From NCBI GenBank assembly GCA_014324045.1, contig JACOMY010000008.1:20774-84773 (forward strand): a stretch of 64,000 nt of DNA. The letters are read 5' to 3'. This document shows, in pieces, positions 8,312 through 16,709 of this stretch. The translations under genes were made by a program, and so were the position numbers. The DNA comes from Rhodospirillales bacterium. Its GTDB lineage: Bacteria > Pseudomonadota > Alphaproteobacteria > Kiloniellales > JACOMY01. The notes beneath the pieces are model-generated. The model worked only from the letters and a program-made list of their open reading frames with translations. It searched no databases and was not told where the DNA came from. Position 1 is the stretch's first letter; the number at the start of each line of letters is the position of its first letter.

Positions 8312-9835
8312 ATGGATCGCCGTACATTTGCCAGTTTGCTGGCAGGCACGATCGCCGCTTCTGCCCTTCCGGCCTCATTGCGCGCGCAAAGCGTCATCGG
8401 AAATCAGCGGGCCTTCATGGCCGCGTTGGCGGAGAAACCCTGGCTGCTAGGCTATCTGGGATCGCCTTCAATCGATCTCCATGGCAGCGTCAATATCGTC
8501 TCCGGGCAGGTGCCGCCGGATCTGCGCGGGTATTTTCTACGGAATGGCCCAGCTCTGCACGATATTGGTCCAGACCGGTTTGCGCATTGGTTCGATGCGC
8601 CGGGCATGGTGCAGAAGTTTACCTTTGCCGGCGACGGGCAGATCCGGCATCACGGCCGCCTGATCGATACCTACCGGAATAGGACAGAGGCCGCGACCGG
8701 ACGCATCGCGTTCAGCGCCTTTGGCACGCATGGCCACGGTTTGTCGTCGGGCGGCTCTGCAGATGGCCAGAATCCCGCAAATATCAGCCTCCTTGAACAT
8801 GCGGGTGAGTTGCTGGCGCTGTGGGAGGGCGGGTCACCCCACATCATCGACCCGGAAACCCTGGACACAAGCGGTCTGAAAAGCTGGTCGGCAGAGACAA
8901 AAGGTCTGCCGTTCGGCGCACATCCACGCCGGGACCGCGACGGATCGATATGGAATATCGGATACTCTATCGATCCGGCGGCTCTGATCCTCTACCATAT
9001 CTCATCAGAGGGAACGCTCCTGAAGACCCACATCCTGCCGCAGCAAGCGACGCCGATGATCCATGATTTCATGATCACCGATACGCGGATCGTGGTCGTG
9101 GCCCCACCCTATTCCACGGTAGGCAGGGCGGAAGGGGCGTTTATCGACCGGTTCGAATGGCAAGGCGATGCTTTCACCCGCATCCTCGTCATCGACAAGA
9201 ACGACCTGAGCAATGTCGCTATCGTCGAGGCCGATCCGTTCTGGGTTTTCCATTTCGGCAATGGCTATGACATAGGCGCATCGGAAATTGGCTTCGACTT
9301 CGCTCACCATGACAACCCGAGTTTCATGACACAGGATGCGTTCGCGGTGATGGACGGCAGTTGGGATGGCAAAGACTCCGCCGCGTGGCGCTATGTGCAG
9401 GCGAGGTTGGACCTGTCGTCCGGCCAATTGCGCATGGAAAAGATGCCAGAACTTGGGCAAGTCGAATTCATCCGGACCGATGAACGCGAAAACCTCGAGG
9501 CACACCGGTATTCTCTGATGCTGGCTCAGCCGAGCCATACCGGTGCTTATGGGCTCAACCGCATCTTGCTGATGGACCGCCGGACCGGGACAAGCATGCA
9601 TTTCGATGTGAGCGGCAACGAGATTTTGGAGGAACACCTAATCGTCCCGAAACCAGGCAAGGCCGATGAATTCTGGATCATCGGGACAGCGTTGGACTGG
9701 AAGACCGCGCGGACCATCCTGTCCGTCTACGATGGGCTTAGGCTCTCCGATGGGCCCGTTCTGAGAGCCGAACTCGACATCGCCTTACCGCTAGGTCTGC
9801 ACGGGACATTCGTTGCAACAGCTGAACATACGTGA
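8312..9835 (+). CDS. Exported carotenoid cleavage oxygenase
   Basis: Protein of 507 residues of the carotenoid oxygenase/RPE65 family (PF03055), non-haem iron enzymes that split a double bond of carotenoids or related polyenes. The four iron-ligand histidines are visible in the right context: GAHPRRD, MIHDFMIT, FHFGNGYD and GLHGTFVA. The N-terminus (MDRRTFASLLAGTIAASALP, AQ cleavage) has the twin-arginine RRTF pattern of a Tat signal, so the folded enzyme probably acts in the periplasm, which is uncommon for this family. It follows the DUF2141 gene by 4 bases. No carotenoid synthesis gene lies in the window, so the substrate is unknown. Confidence 0.9.
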   Translation: MDRRTFASLLAGTIAASALPASLRAQSVIGNQRAFMAALAEKPWLLGYLGSPSIDLHGSVNIVSGQVPPDLRGYFLRNGPALHDIGPDRFAHWFDAPGMVQKFTFAGDGQIRHHGRLIDTYRNRTEAATGRIAFSAFGTHGHGLSSGGSADGQNPANISLLEHAGELLALWEGGSPHIIDPETLDTSGLKSWSAETKGLPFGAHPRRDRDGSIWNIGYSIDPAALILYHISSEGTLLKTHILPQQATPMIHDFMITDTRIVVVAPPYSTVGRAEGAFIDRFEWQGDAFTRILVIDKNDLSNVAIVEADPFWVFHFGNGYDIGASEIGFDFAHHDNPSFMTQDAFAVMDGSWDGKDSAAWRYVQARLDLSSGQLRMEKMPELGQVEFIRTDERENLEAHRYSLMLAQPSHTGAYGLNRILLMDRRTGTSMHFDVSGNEILEEHLIVPKPGKADEFWIIGTALDWKTARTILSVYDGLRLSDGPVLRAELDIALPLGLHGTFVATAEHT

Positions 9836-10053
9836 CGTTATCCTTGAAAAGTGGCAATCCAGATCGGCGCATGAGATCGCCGGAGGTTTGCAGTCCGTAC
9901 ACTTAGCCTTGGGCCTTGGCATGACATGAGATCGGCCGCTGGGTGCCGCTGTAGGAGAAAATTCAAATGGTCATGCAGTTGGGTACCGCACCGAGTCTAG
10001 CAGCCGCGTCCCGCAGCAGGAGCCCATATCTTGCGGATTAGGTCGTAACGATA

Positions 10054-10085
10054 CAGCCCGGTACCGAACGGATGGTACCGGGCTG
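10054..10085 (-). terminator. Perfect 12-bp hairpin downstream of phasin gene
   Basis: CAGCCCGGTACC at 10054-10065 pairs with GGTACCGGGCTG at 10074-10085 around an 8-base loop. It lies about 60 bases after the phasin stop on the minus strand. No strong U tract follows, so it may be a terminator, an mRNA-stabilising stem, or both. The degenerate copy near 6350 keeps only part of it. Confidence 0.6.
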
Positions 10086-10094
10086 AGGCTTCGC

Positions 10095-10139
10095 ACAGAA
10101 CCCGGGGCGAACCTTGCCCGGGGTGGGAGGAGGTTCTGT
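10095..10139 (-). ncRNA. Structured phasin 3' UTR with CCUCC motif
   Basis: Just after the phasin stop, ACAGAACC (10095-10102) pairs with GGTTCTGT (10132-10139), enclosing a second CCCGGG pairing. In the mRNA sense the stem is followed by CCTCCTCCC, which resembles the anti-Shine-Dalgarno motifs exposed by several alphaproteobacterial small RNAs. A separate small RNA is only a possibility; a plain 3' stabiliser fits as well. Confidence 0.3.
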
Positions 10140-10142
10140 ACG

Positions 10143-10682
10143 TTAAGCAGCGGAGGCCTTCGTCAGACTTTCAATGGTGCTGTCGACGCGGGTCTTCAGC
10201 GGCTCGAAGGCTTTGTTAGCAACCGCCATGGACATCTCGGCAACCTTGGTGCCGTCAGCCATGACCTTATCCATGTGAGTCTTGGTCAGCGCGCCCTGCA
10301 GGTCCATCGCTTCCTTGATGGTCTTCACACCCACGAAAGCCTTTGCGGCGTTCATGTTGGCTTCGATGGAAGCCTGGGCCTGGGCGACCAGTTCTTTGGC
10401 GACGGTCTCGAAGCCCTTCAGCAGGATGGTGCTGGACTTCATGATGGCCTCGGTGTTGTCCTTCTGCAGAGCGGAGAGTTCACCGTAGTTCTTGAAGATC
10501 TGCTCGGAGACCTTCTCGGCGTTCTCCTTGGCGAAGGCAACGTACTGCTCGTAACCCTTCTGGGCAGCCTCGGTGCCGGCTTTGACGGCCTTCTCGAAGC
10601 TCTCCTTGCCGACGTTGACGGCGGCCTCGACCGGCTTCAGGGTCTCGGCGACGGTGTCTTCAACCCTCTTGTTCGCAACCAT
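10143..10682 (-). CDS. Phasin family protein
   Basis: Protein of 179 residues, almost wholly helical and rich in Ala, Lys and Glu, matching the phasin domain (PF09361): KAVKAGTEAAQKGYEQYVAF, then KNYGELSALQKDNTEAIM and KGFETVAKELVAQAQASIE. Phasins coat polyhydroxyalkanoate storage granules and influence their size and number. The ATG at 10682 has AAGGAG 7 bases upstream; the frame extends to 10718 without a better start. It is divergent from the D,D-carboxypeptidase gene, and the long leader holds TGC-rich repeats like those bound by PhaR repressors. A truncated second copy of its 3' end lies near 6.4 kb. Confidence 0.92.
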   Translation of the reverse strand: MVANKRVEDTVAETLKPVEAAVNVGKESFEKAVKAGTEAAQKGYEQYVAFAKENAEKVSEQIFKNYGELSALQKDNTEAIMKSSTILLKGFETVAKELVAQAQASIEANMNAAKAFVGVKTIKEAMDLQGALTKTHMDKVMADGTKVAEMSMAVANKAFEPLKTRVDSTIESLTKASAA

Positions 10683-10877
10683 AGTCTTACTCCTTGTTCT
10701 CGTTGACGTGGATCTCATGGACTGGGGCTCTCATGGACTGGGCGCCCTGTTCGTGTGAAGCCGCGGTGTGCTTCGTTCATCCATGCTCTACTTCAGTTCT
10801 CCGCAGCGCACGTCATGATGGCCCTCGGCCGCACGCGGCTGCTGCGCTCTTCTCTGCTGCCGGTCCTAGTGTTTTTG

Positions 10878-10948
10878 TGCACCGCAGCATAATTTGACAC
10901 TTATGTCGGGCAATGAAACTCGTCAAGCATTTTTTGTGCAGTGCAGCA
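10878..10948 (-). promoter_or_regulatory. Paired TGC-rich repeats, likely PhaR-type operators
   Basis: TGCACCGCAGCA (10878-10889) and TGCAGTGCAGCA (10937-10948) are each preceded by TTTTTG and have the same orientation. A third CTGCACTGCA follows at 10972. PhaR, the polyhydroxyalkanoate-responsive repressor of phasin genes, binds TGC-rich sites of the TGC-N3-GCA form. The sites are about 200 bp upstream of the phasin ATG, which would require a long leader or control of a distal promoter. The stretch 10719-11139 has no credible gene. Confidence 0.55.
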
Positions 10949-11139
10949 TAAATAGCTATCTCCGCCGTCATCTGCACTGCAAGTGCTGGTGCGAAGTCGA
11001 TTTTTGCGCAATCGCATTGAGGTCATGCTTTGCCATGATTTTCTGGACAGCGATGTTGCGAGGCTTGCACGATCAAGATATTTGTGCATTCCTTACAGGA
11101 TCTTACAGTCGTTTCTTAAGGCGAAGAGGGATCTGATGC

Positions 11140-12441
11140 ATGGCTCAAGGGGTTTTCGGATCGGGCAGCGGATGCTTGATACACCGATGTCCGCTACTGC
11201 GGGCAGTTGTAGTCTTGGCGGTTGTAAGCGTCGTTTTTGGGGTGGCACCGCCGAGTTGGGCGCAGTCGGAGCGTCACGCCGCGATTGTGGCCGATGCCGT
11301 CACCGGCGAGGTGCTCTACGAGTTGAAGGCGGACCGGCGGCACTATCCGGCGTCGCTCACCAAGATGATGACGCTCTATTTGCTGTTCGATGCATTGCAG
11401 CACGGCCAGGTCGCCTTGACGACGCCCTTGCCAGTCTCCAAGAATGCGGTCGGCCAGCCTCCTTCCAAAGTCGGGGTGGCGTCCGGAGATTGGATCACCG
11501 TGGAGCAGGCCATCCGCTCACTGGCTGTTAAGTCCGGCAACGACGTGGCCGTAGTGGTCGCGGAGGCGCTGGGAGGCAGCGAGGCAGCCTTCGCACGACA
11601 GATGACGGCGATGGCCCGGCGCTTGGGCATGTGGCGCACCAGTTTCTTCAACGCTTCCGGCTTGCCGGACAAGCGTCAACTTTCCACGCCGCGCGACATG
11701 GCCAAGCTCTCCCGCGCGCTACTTTATGATTTTCCACAGTACTATCACTACTTCTCTGCGCCAAGCTTCAGCTACAAGGGCCGCCGCTTCAAGTCGCACA
11801 ATCGGTTGCTCTACAGCTACGGCGGCGCCGACGGTATCAAGACGGGCTATACGCGTGCGGCCGGCTACAATATCTCGGTCTCTGCGGTCCGTGGCGGGCG
11901 GCGTCTGATCGCGGTCGTCTTCGGCGCCGATAGCTCGGCCAAGCGCAATACTTGGGCCGCCTCACTGTTGGATCGTGCCTATCCTTATGCAGCGGCGGGC
12001 CACCCCAGGAAAGAATTTCAGCAGGCCTTAGCTGGCGGCGGCCTGCCGGCGTTACAGCCCAAGATTGCGGACAGCGGTCCGCCCCAGACGGTCGTGCCTA
12101 CCCTACTCGCCGGGGCCAACAAGCCGTCGGCGGCGGCACAGACCGGTGCAGGGCAATCCGAGTCTATGCAGGGCCCCCTGTCCGGAAGCCTCAATGGCGG
12201 CTGGGCGATTCAGGTCGGTGCCTTTGCGCAGCCGGCATCGGCTAAGGATGCGGCGAAGGCAGCGCAGCAGGCAACGAAGGGCTTGGGCAGCGGCGAAGTT
12301 CGAGTGGTCGAGATTGCCAGCGGTGGAAATTGGCTCTTCCGCAGCCGCGTGGCGGGCCTGGAGGAGGCTCAAGCCCGTGCTGCCTGCGACTTCCGCAACC
12401 TGCATGGTGCTCCTTGCCTAGTCATTGCACCGGGGCGCTGA
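11140..12441 (+). CDS. D-alanyl-D-alanine carboxypeptidase with SPOR domain
   Basis: Low-molecular-mass penicillin-binding protein of 433 residues (peptidase S11). It trims the terminal D-Ala from peptidoglycan stem peptides in the periplasm. After a signal peptide (hydrophobic to about residue 40, AQ cleavage) come the three serine-transferase motifs: S72-L-T-K75, SGN near residue 132, and KTG near residue 235. The C-terminal ~75 residues form a SPOR domain (GGWAIQVGAFAQPASAKDAA), which binds denuded glycan at the division site. It is divergent from the phasin gene. Carboxypeptidases with this domain order are common in alphaproteobacteria. Confidence 0.92.
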   Translation: MAQGVFGSGSGCLIHRCPLLRAVVVLAVVSVVFGVAPPSWAQSERHAAIVADAVTGEVLYELKADRRHYPASLTKMMTLYLLFDALQHGQVALTTPLPVSKNAVGQPPSKVGVASGDWITVEQAIRSLAVKSGNDVAVVVAEALGGSEAAFARQMTAMARRLGMWRTSFFNASGLPDKRQLSTPRDMAKLSRALLYDFPQYYHYFSAPSFSYKGRRFKSHNRLLYSYGGADGIKTGYTRAAGYNISVSAVRGGRRLIAVVFGADSSAKRNTWAASLLDRAYPYAAAGHPRKEFQQALAGGGLPALQPKIADSGPPQTVVPTLLAGANKPSAAAQTGAGQSESMQGPLSGSLNGGWAIQVGAFAQPASAKDAAKAAQQATKGLGSGEVRVVEIASGGNWLFRSRVAGLEEAQARAACDFRNLHGAPCLVIAPGR

Positions 12442-13049
12442 AGCGAACAGCCAGCAAAACATCGCTTTTCTTGCAAAAATAGGAACATAAATTTGCTATT
12501 TCTTGGGGAGTGTCGCTCCTCCGTTGCTTTCCGCTGCGGCCTCCACCAAGTGTCCGTCCGTTACACTGGAAGACGTGCAGGGCCTTACGCTGGTCCATCC
12601 ACAGCAGTTTTCGAGCTTGCCGAGTTTCAGTCGGTGGCCGGCTGCGAGATAAGCTTCAGCACCAACCCCGCCATCGAAACGCTGAACCCGCGCCGCGATG
12701 GCAACCAGATCTCTGCCGCCGCTGGCCGAGCCCTTGGCGGTCTGCGCCCCATCAGTCCGTCGGTCGCTACGGCGGCGTGCTGAGCCGGCATCTCCGAGGA
12801 CACCAAATCCGGTGCCACGGAGGAGGTCACCCAAGGCTCCCGTTGCTTTACAAGCCGATCCAACATTTTAAACCGGAAAATAGCAACGAGAGGCCTTTAG
12901 AGGCGTTCATTGTAATGTTATTCCCGGGTTATTCTGGGAATTTTAGGAATATAAAATGTAAACTCTGCGTCTTGGGGAATTCCCCTGCGGGCATCGTTGG
13001 ACTAGGTTTCTGTTATCCTTGACGTCTCCCACGATAACCGGCCGCCGTA
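12442..13049 (+). other. 608-bp intergenic stretch with no recognisable gene
   Basis: Open frames here are short and overlap on both strands (12510-13022 plus, 12496-12834 minus), and none carries a motif I recognise. The half from about 12880 to 12990 is AT-richer than its surroundings. It may hold decayed coding sequence. I see no tRNA, terminator or repeat. Confidence 0.4.
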
Positions 13050-13799
13050 ATGACCGCTTTAGCCCCGCTTCAGCCCTATGCGCCCATCGCTTTGGTGACA
13101 GGGGCCGGCCGGCGTGTCGGACGTCATCTGGCGCTCAGCCTGGCCGCCGACGGCTGGCAGTTGGCTTTGCACTACCGCAGTTCGGCCGACGAGGCCGGAC
13201 AGCTGGCGCGAGAGATCGTGGCGGGCGGCGGGAAAGTTCAGACCTATGCCGCCGAACTCAGCCGGGAGGACGAGGCGGCCGGTCTGATCCCGGCGATCCG
13301 CCGGCGTCAGGGCCCGGTGGGGCTCTTGGTGAACAATGCCGGACACTTTCAGCGCGACACTTGGGACAGCGTCACTGCAGAGGGCTGGGACCGGCATATG
13401 GAGGCGAACGTCCGAGCGCCCATGCTGTTATCGCAGGCCCTGGCCGAACAGCTGCCCGGGGATCGGCGGGGCCTCATCGTCAATATGTTGGACCAGCGGG
13501 TCTGGAATCCCGGCCCGGCCTTCGTCAGCTACGGCGTCTCCAAGTCCGGGCTCTGGGCCTTGACCCGTACCTTAGCCTTGGCGCTGGCGCCACGTATTAG
13601 GGTGAATGGCATCGGTCCCGGCTTCATGCTACCCGACGTCGGCGGCGACCCGGAACTCTTCCGCAAACGCGTCGCGCGGCAGCCACTGAAGCGTGGCGGC
13701 TCCTTGGCGGAGGTGAGTGCGGCTCTGCGCTTCTTTGTCGAGGCTGCCTCGGTCACTGGCCAGATGATTGTGCTCGATGGAGGACAGCATCTTGTCTGA
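13050..13799 (+). CDS. FolM/pteridine reductase-like short-chain dehydrogenase
   Basis: SDR protein of 249 residues. The cofactor motif is TGAGRRVG, with the Arg after the glycine loop that marks NADPH-dependent pteridine reductases, and the catalytic segment reads IVNMLDQ...YGVSK, with an Asp where classical SDRs have Ser. An Asp-Tyr-Lys triad is the signature of PTR1/FolM enzymes, which reduce dihydromonapterin or dihydrofolate. The next gene is folB, overlapping its end by about 20-30 bases, which supports a role in pterin/folate metabolism. No folA is seen in the window. The enzyme class is well supported; the exact substrate is not. Confidence 0.85.
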   Translation: MTALAPLQPYAPIALVTGAGRRVGRHLALSLAADGWQLALHYRSSADEAGQLAREIVAGGGKVQTYAAELSREDEAAGLIPAIRRRQGPVGLLVNNAGHFQRDTWDSVTAEGWDRHMEANVRAPMLLSQALAEQLPGDRRGLIVNMLDQRVWNPGPAFVSYGVSKSGLWALTRTLALALAPRIRVNGIGPGFMLPDVGGDPELFRKRVARQPLKRGGSLAEVSAALRFFVEAASVTGQMIVLDGGQHLV

Positions 13800-14175
13800 C
13801 GGAGAAAGCTTCTTCCTGCCTGAGGAGAGTGCCCTGCTGATCCGCGATCTCTGCCTACGCGTCCGTCTGGGTGTCGGTGCCGAGGAGCGTGCGAAGCTGC
13901 AACGCTTGCAGATTTCCATCGATGTCATTGTGCGCCCGGCACGCGCGCATGACAACGATGTGACGACGGTCGTGGACTATGGTGCCATTGTGGCGCGGGT
14001 CCGCTGCCTAGCCGGGCGGGAGACGCAACTGCTTGAAACCTGGGTCCAGTGGATCGCCCAAGCCTGCTTCCTAGACTCAAGGGTCGCCGCGGCCAGCATC
14101 ACCCTCATCAAGCCGGATGTCTTCCCGGACAGCGTTCAGGTCGGCATCCGTCAACGCATTACACGTCCGCAATGA
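13777..14175 (+). CDS. folB: Dihydroneopterin aldolase FolB
   Basis: Protein of about 132 residues of the FolB family, which converts 7,8-dihydroneopterin to 6-hydroxymethyl-dihydropterin, the substrate of FolK (encoded at 48.3 kb). The family's IRDLCLRVRLGVGAEERAKLQ segment, the VDYGAIV motif and the C-terminal ITLIKPDVFPDSVQVGI with its conserved Lys-Pro are present. ATGs at 13768 and 13777 both lie inside the end of the reductase gene, so translation is probably coupled. The start is uncertain by a few residues. Confidence 0.9.
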   Translation: MEDSILSDGESFFLPEESALLIRDLCLRVRLGVGAEERAKLQRLQISIDVIVRPARAHDNDVTTVVDYGAIVARVRCLAGRETQLLETWVQWIAQACFLDSRVAAASITLIKPDVFPDSVQVGIRQRITRPQ

Positions 14176-14598
14176 TATAAGAAGCCAGACATAAGTCTTT
14201 GCACTCCTTCGACTTTCGAAAGACTGCCGCACCCGGCGAATTTTGCACAGCGCGCAGAAGACGCGCCGGGTTCCCCAATTGTCCGGCGCTAGATCGGTCT
14301 GTAAATTTCTTTTTTACAAGACTGAAACAATTTTCCAAATAAAATCAATGACCTAAGAAAATTTCCCGATTTTTTGAGCAAATCGAAAAAAGTGGCGTTA
14401 CAGTGTGGACCCGCGCCCAAGCTTCAAATGTTAATCACAGGTTTATCCACAGATTCCCTGGACATCCCCACAAGGGTGCCGGGTAACCGGCTGAGTGCCG
14501 GAGCAAAGCCTGGCTAGCAGGGCGCGTCAATGTTGCTTTACCAACGTTGCTTTACTAGGGGCTTTACCGGATCGCCGCTCCCGGATAGACGAAGCAGG
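14176..14598 (+). promoter_or_regulatory. AT-rich spacer with DnaA-box sequences
   Basis: This 420-bp gap holds an AT-rich block from about 14300 to 14400 with T and A runs. It is followed by a perfect DnaA box, TTATCCACA, at 14443-14451, a near match TTAATCACA at 14431-14439, and a further CCCCACA at 14466. The combination of an AT-rich element beside DnaA boxes resembles a replication origin or a DnaA-regulated promoter. One perfect box is little evidence for oriC. The GTTGCTTTAC repeat at 14531 and 14546 is also here. Confidence 0.4.
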
Positions 14599-16533
14599 AT
14601 GAAGGGAAAGCGGCAAGACAAAGATCCGACCCAGGGCGGGAAGCGGGCAGTGCCGCCCGCGGAGGCAGAGGCAGAAGAGACGGCACCCGGGGAGCCCCAG
14701 CAGCGCGGCATCGACGTGCTGCGCACGGCCTTGAAGACCCTACCGGCCAGTCCCGGCGTCTATCGCATGATCAACCGGCGCGGGGACGTACTCTATGTCG
14801 GCAAGGCCAGGCATCTGAAACGGCGGGTGACCACCTATACCCAACCGCGGCGGCTGCCGATCCGCTTGCAGCGCATGGTCTCCGAGACCGTGCGGCTGGA
14901 GGTCATCACCACCGCCAGCGAGGTAGAGGCGCTATTGCTGGAGAGCAATCTGATCAAGCGTCACCGGCCGCGCTACAACGTGCTGCTGCGCGATGACAAA
15001 TCCTTTCCCTACATCGTGCTGACCAAGGACGGGGCGGTGCCTCGGCTGGCCAAGCACCGCGGCGCCCACAAGGCAGCCGGCGATTACTTCGGCCCCTTCG
15101 CCTCGGCCGGCGCGGTCAACCGCACCATCGCCGCCTTGGAGAAGGCCTTCCTGCTCCGCTCCTGTTCCGATGCGGTTTACTTGGCCCGGACGCGGCCCTG
15201 CCTGCTCTATCAGATCAAGCGCTGCTCTGCCCCTTGCGTCGGCCGCATCTCGGAGGCGGACTATGCCGGTCTCGTGGTTCACGCCAAGGCCTTCCTGAAG
15301 GGCCAGGCGCAGGACGTGAAGGAAGAGTTGGCCGGGGCCATGCAGGCTGCTTCGGAGGCGCTGGATTTCGAGCAGGCAGCCCGCTATCGCGACCGGCTAC
15401 GAGCGCTGGCGCACATTCAGGCCCATCAGGACGTTAATTTGCAGGGAATCGGAGATGCCGACGTAGTGGCGGCACTGAGCGAGAGCGGGGTCACCTCCGT
15501 TCAGGTCTTCTTCTTCCGGGCTGATCGCAACTACGGCAACCGTGCCTATTTCCCTGCCCACGACAAGGCCCTGGACGGCGGGACGGTGCTGGCAGCCTTC
15601 CTGGCGCAGTTCTACGACGACAAGCCGCCGCCGCCGCTGGTGCTCTGCAGCCATCCGGTGCCGCAGCAGGCCCTCATCGCCGAGGCGCTAAGCCGGCGGG
15701 CCGGACGCAAGGTTACCCTGGCGGTGCCGCAGCGCGGGACCAAGCGCAGTCTGATGCAGCAGGCCTTGACCAACGCCCGCGAGGCTTTGAGCCGGCGCTT
15801 GGCGGAGACCTCTTCTCAGCATCGCCTCTTGACCGATCTGGCCGAACACCTGGGCCTGGAGGGACCGTTGCAGCGCATTGAGATCTATGACAACAGCCAC
15901 ATTCAGGGCAGTAATTCCTACGGCGCGATGGCGGTGGCCGGGCCGGAGGGTTTCGTCAAGCAGGCCTATCGCCAGTTCGGCATCCGCGGTAAGGCGGAGG
16001 GTGACGACTACGCCATGATGGCAGAGGTCTTCACCCGGCGCTTCACCCGGCAGTTGAAGGAGGACCCCGACCGTGATGCCAAGACCTGGCCGGATTTGGC
16101 GATCATCGACGGCGGCCGCGGTCAGCTCCGGGCGGTGGAGCGCGTGTTGGAAGATCTCGGCATCGACGACCTCGAACTGCTAGCCGTGGCCAAGGGGCCG
16201 GATCGCGACGCCGGCCGGGAGCGTCTGTTTCGGCCGGGCCGGGAGCCCCTGCTGCTGGAGCCGTGCGATCCCCTGCTCTATTTCATCCAGCGTCTGCGCG
16301 ACGAAGCACACCGCTTCGCCATCGGCACCCACCGGCACGGCCGCACCAAAAGCCGGCTCACCTCGATCCTCGACGACGTGCCGGGCATCGGTGCCAAGCG
16401 GAAGAAGGCCCTGCTACTGCATTTCGGCTCTGCGCAGGCGGTCTCCCGGGCGGGCCCGGCGGACCTTGCGGCGGTGTCCGGGATCTCCCACACCGTAGCA
16501 CAGAAGATCCACGACCACTTTCACAGCAGGTGA
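14599..16533 (+). CDS. uvrC: Excinuclease ABC subunit C
   Basis: Protein of about 644 residues that makes both cuts on the damaged strand in nucleotide excision repair with UvrA and UvrB. The N-terminal GIY-YIG nuclease domain is clear ([20 protein letters not shown], then [16 protein letters not shown]). A UVR motif ([20 protein letters not shown]) and the RNase H-like second nuclease ([20 protein letters not shown]) follow, and the C-terminus has tandem helix-hairpin-helix motifs ([28 protein letters not shown]). The frame opens at 14530, but the ATG at 14599 gives the usual basic N-terminal tail. It stands between folB and pgsA. Confidence 0.95.
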   Translation: MKGKRQDKDPTQGGKRAVPPAEAEAEETAPGEPQQRGIDVLRTALKTLPASPGVYRMINRRGDVLYVGKARHLKRRVTTYTQPRRLPIRLQRMVSETVRLEVITTASEVEALLLESNLIKRHRPRYNVLLRDDKSFPYIVLTKDGAVPRLAKHRGAHKAAGDYFGPFASAGAVNRTIAALEKAFLLRSCSDAVYLARTRPCLLYQIKRCSAPCVGRISEADYAGLVVHAKAFLKGQAQDVKEELAGAMQAASEALDFEQAARYRDRLRALAHIQAHQDVNLQGIGDADVVAALSESGVTSVQVFFFRADRNYGNRAYFPAHDKALDGGTVLAAFLAQFYDDKPPPPLVLCSHPVPQQALIAEALSRRAGRKVTLAVPQRGTKRSLMQQALTNAREALSRRLAETSSQHRLLTDLAEHLGLEGPLQRIEIYDNSHIQGSNSYGAMAVAGPEGFVKQAYRQFGIRGKAEGDDYAMMAEVFTRRFTRQLKEDPDRDAKTWPDLAIIDGGRGQLRAVERVLEDLGIDDLELLAVAKGPDRDAGRERLFRPGREPLLLEPCDPLLYFIQRLRDEAHRFAIGTHRHGRTKSRLTSILDDVPGIGAKRKKALLLHFGSAQAVSRAGPADLAAVSGISHTVAQKIHDHFHSR

Positions 16534-16709
16534 CCTTTGGCGTTCGGGGCGCAAGGGAGGGGCGGCAAAGACCCTGTTGCTTCGGTTAAAGCGGGATTAA
16601 GGATCCACGGACCGCCGCCGCCGCCGTCCCGGCGCTTCGGCGACTTGGCGGCAATGTCCGGCATGCGTTAGCTTGCTGGTTCCGCAGACAGCGAGCCTCT
16701 GGACCTCGT

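Noticed and set aside
12510..13022. 170-codon frame after the carboxypeptidase gene
   Set aside because: Opposite-strand frames of similar length overlap it, composition is uneven, no signal peptide, domain or ribosome-binding site was found.
14530..14598. Extra 23 residues at the uvrC N-terminus
   Set aside because: The short repeat GTTGCTTTAC lies here and family N-termini do not extend so far; ATG at 14599 is preferred.
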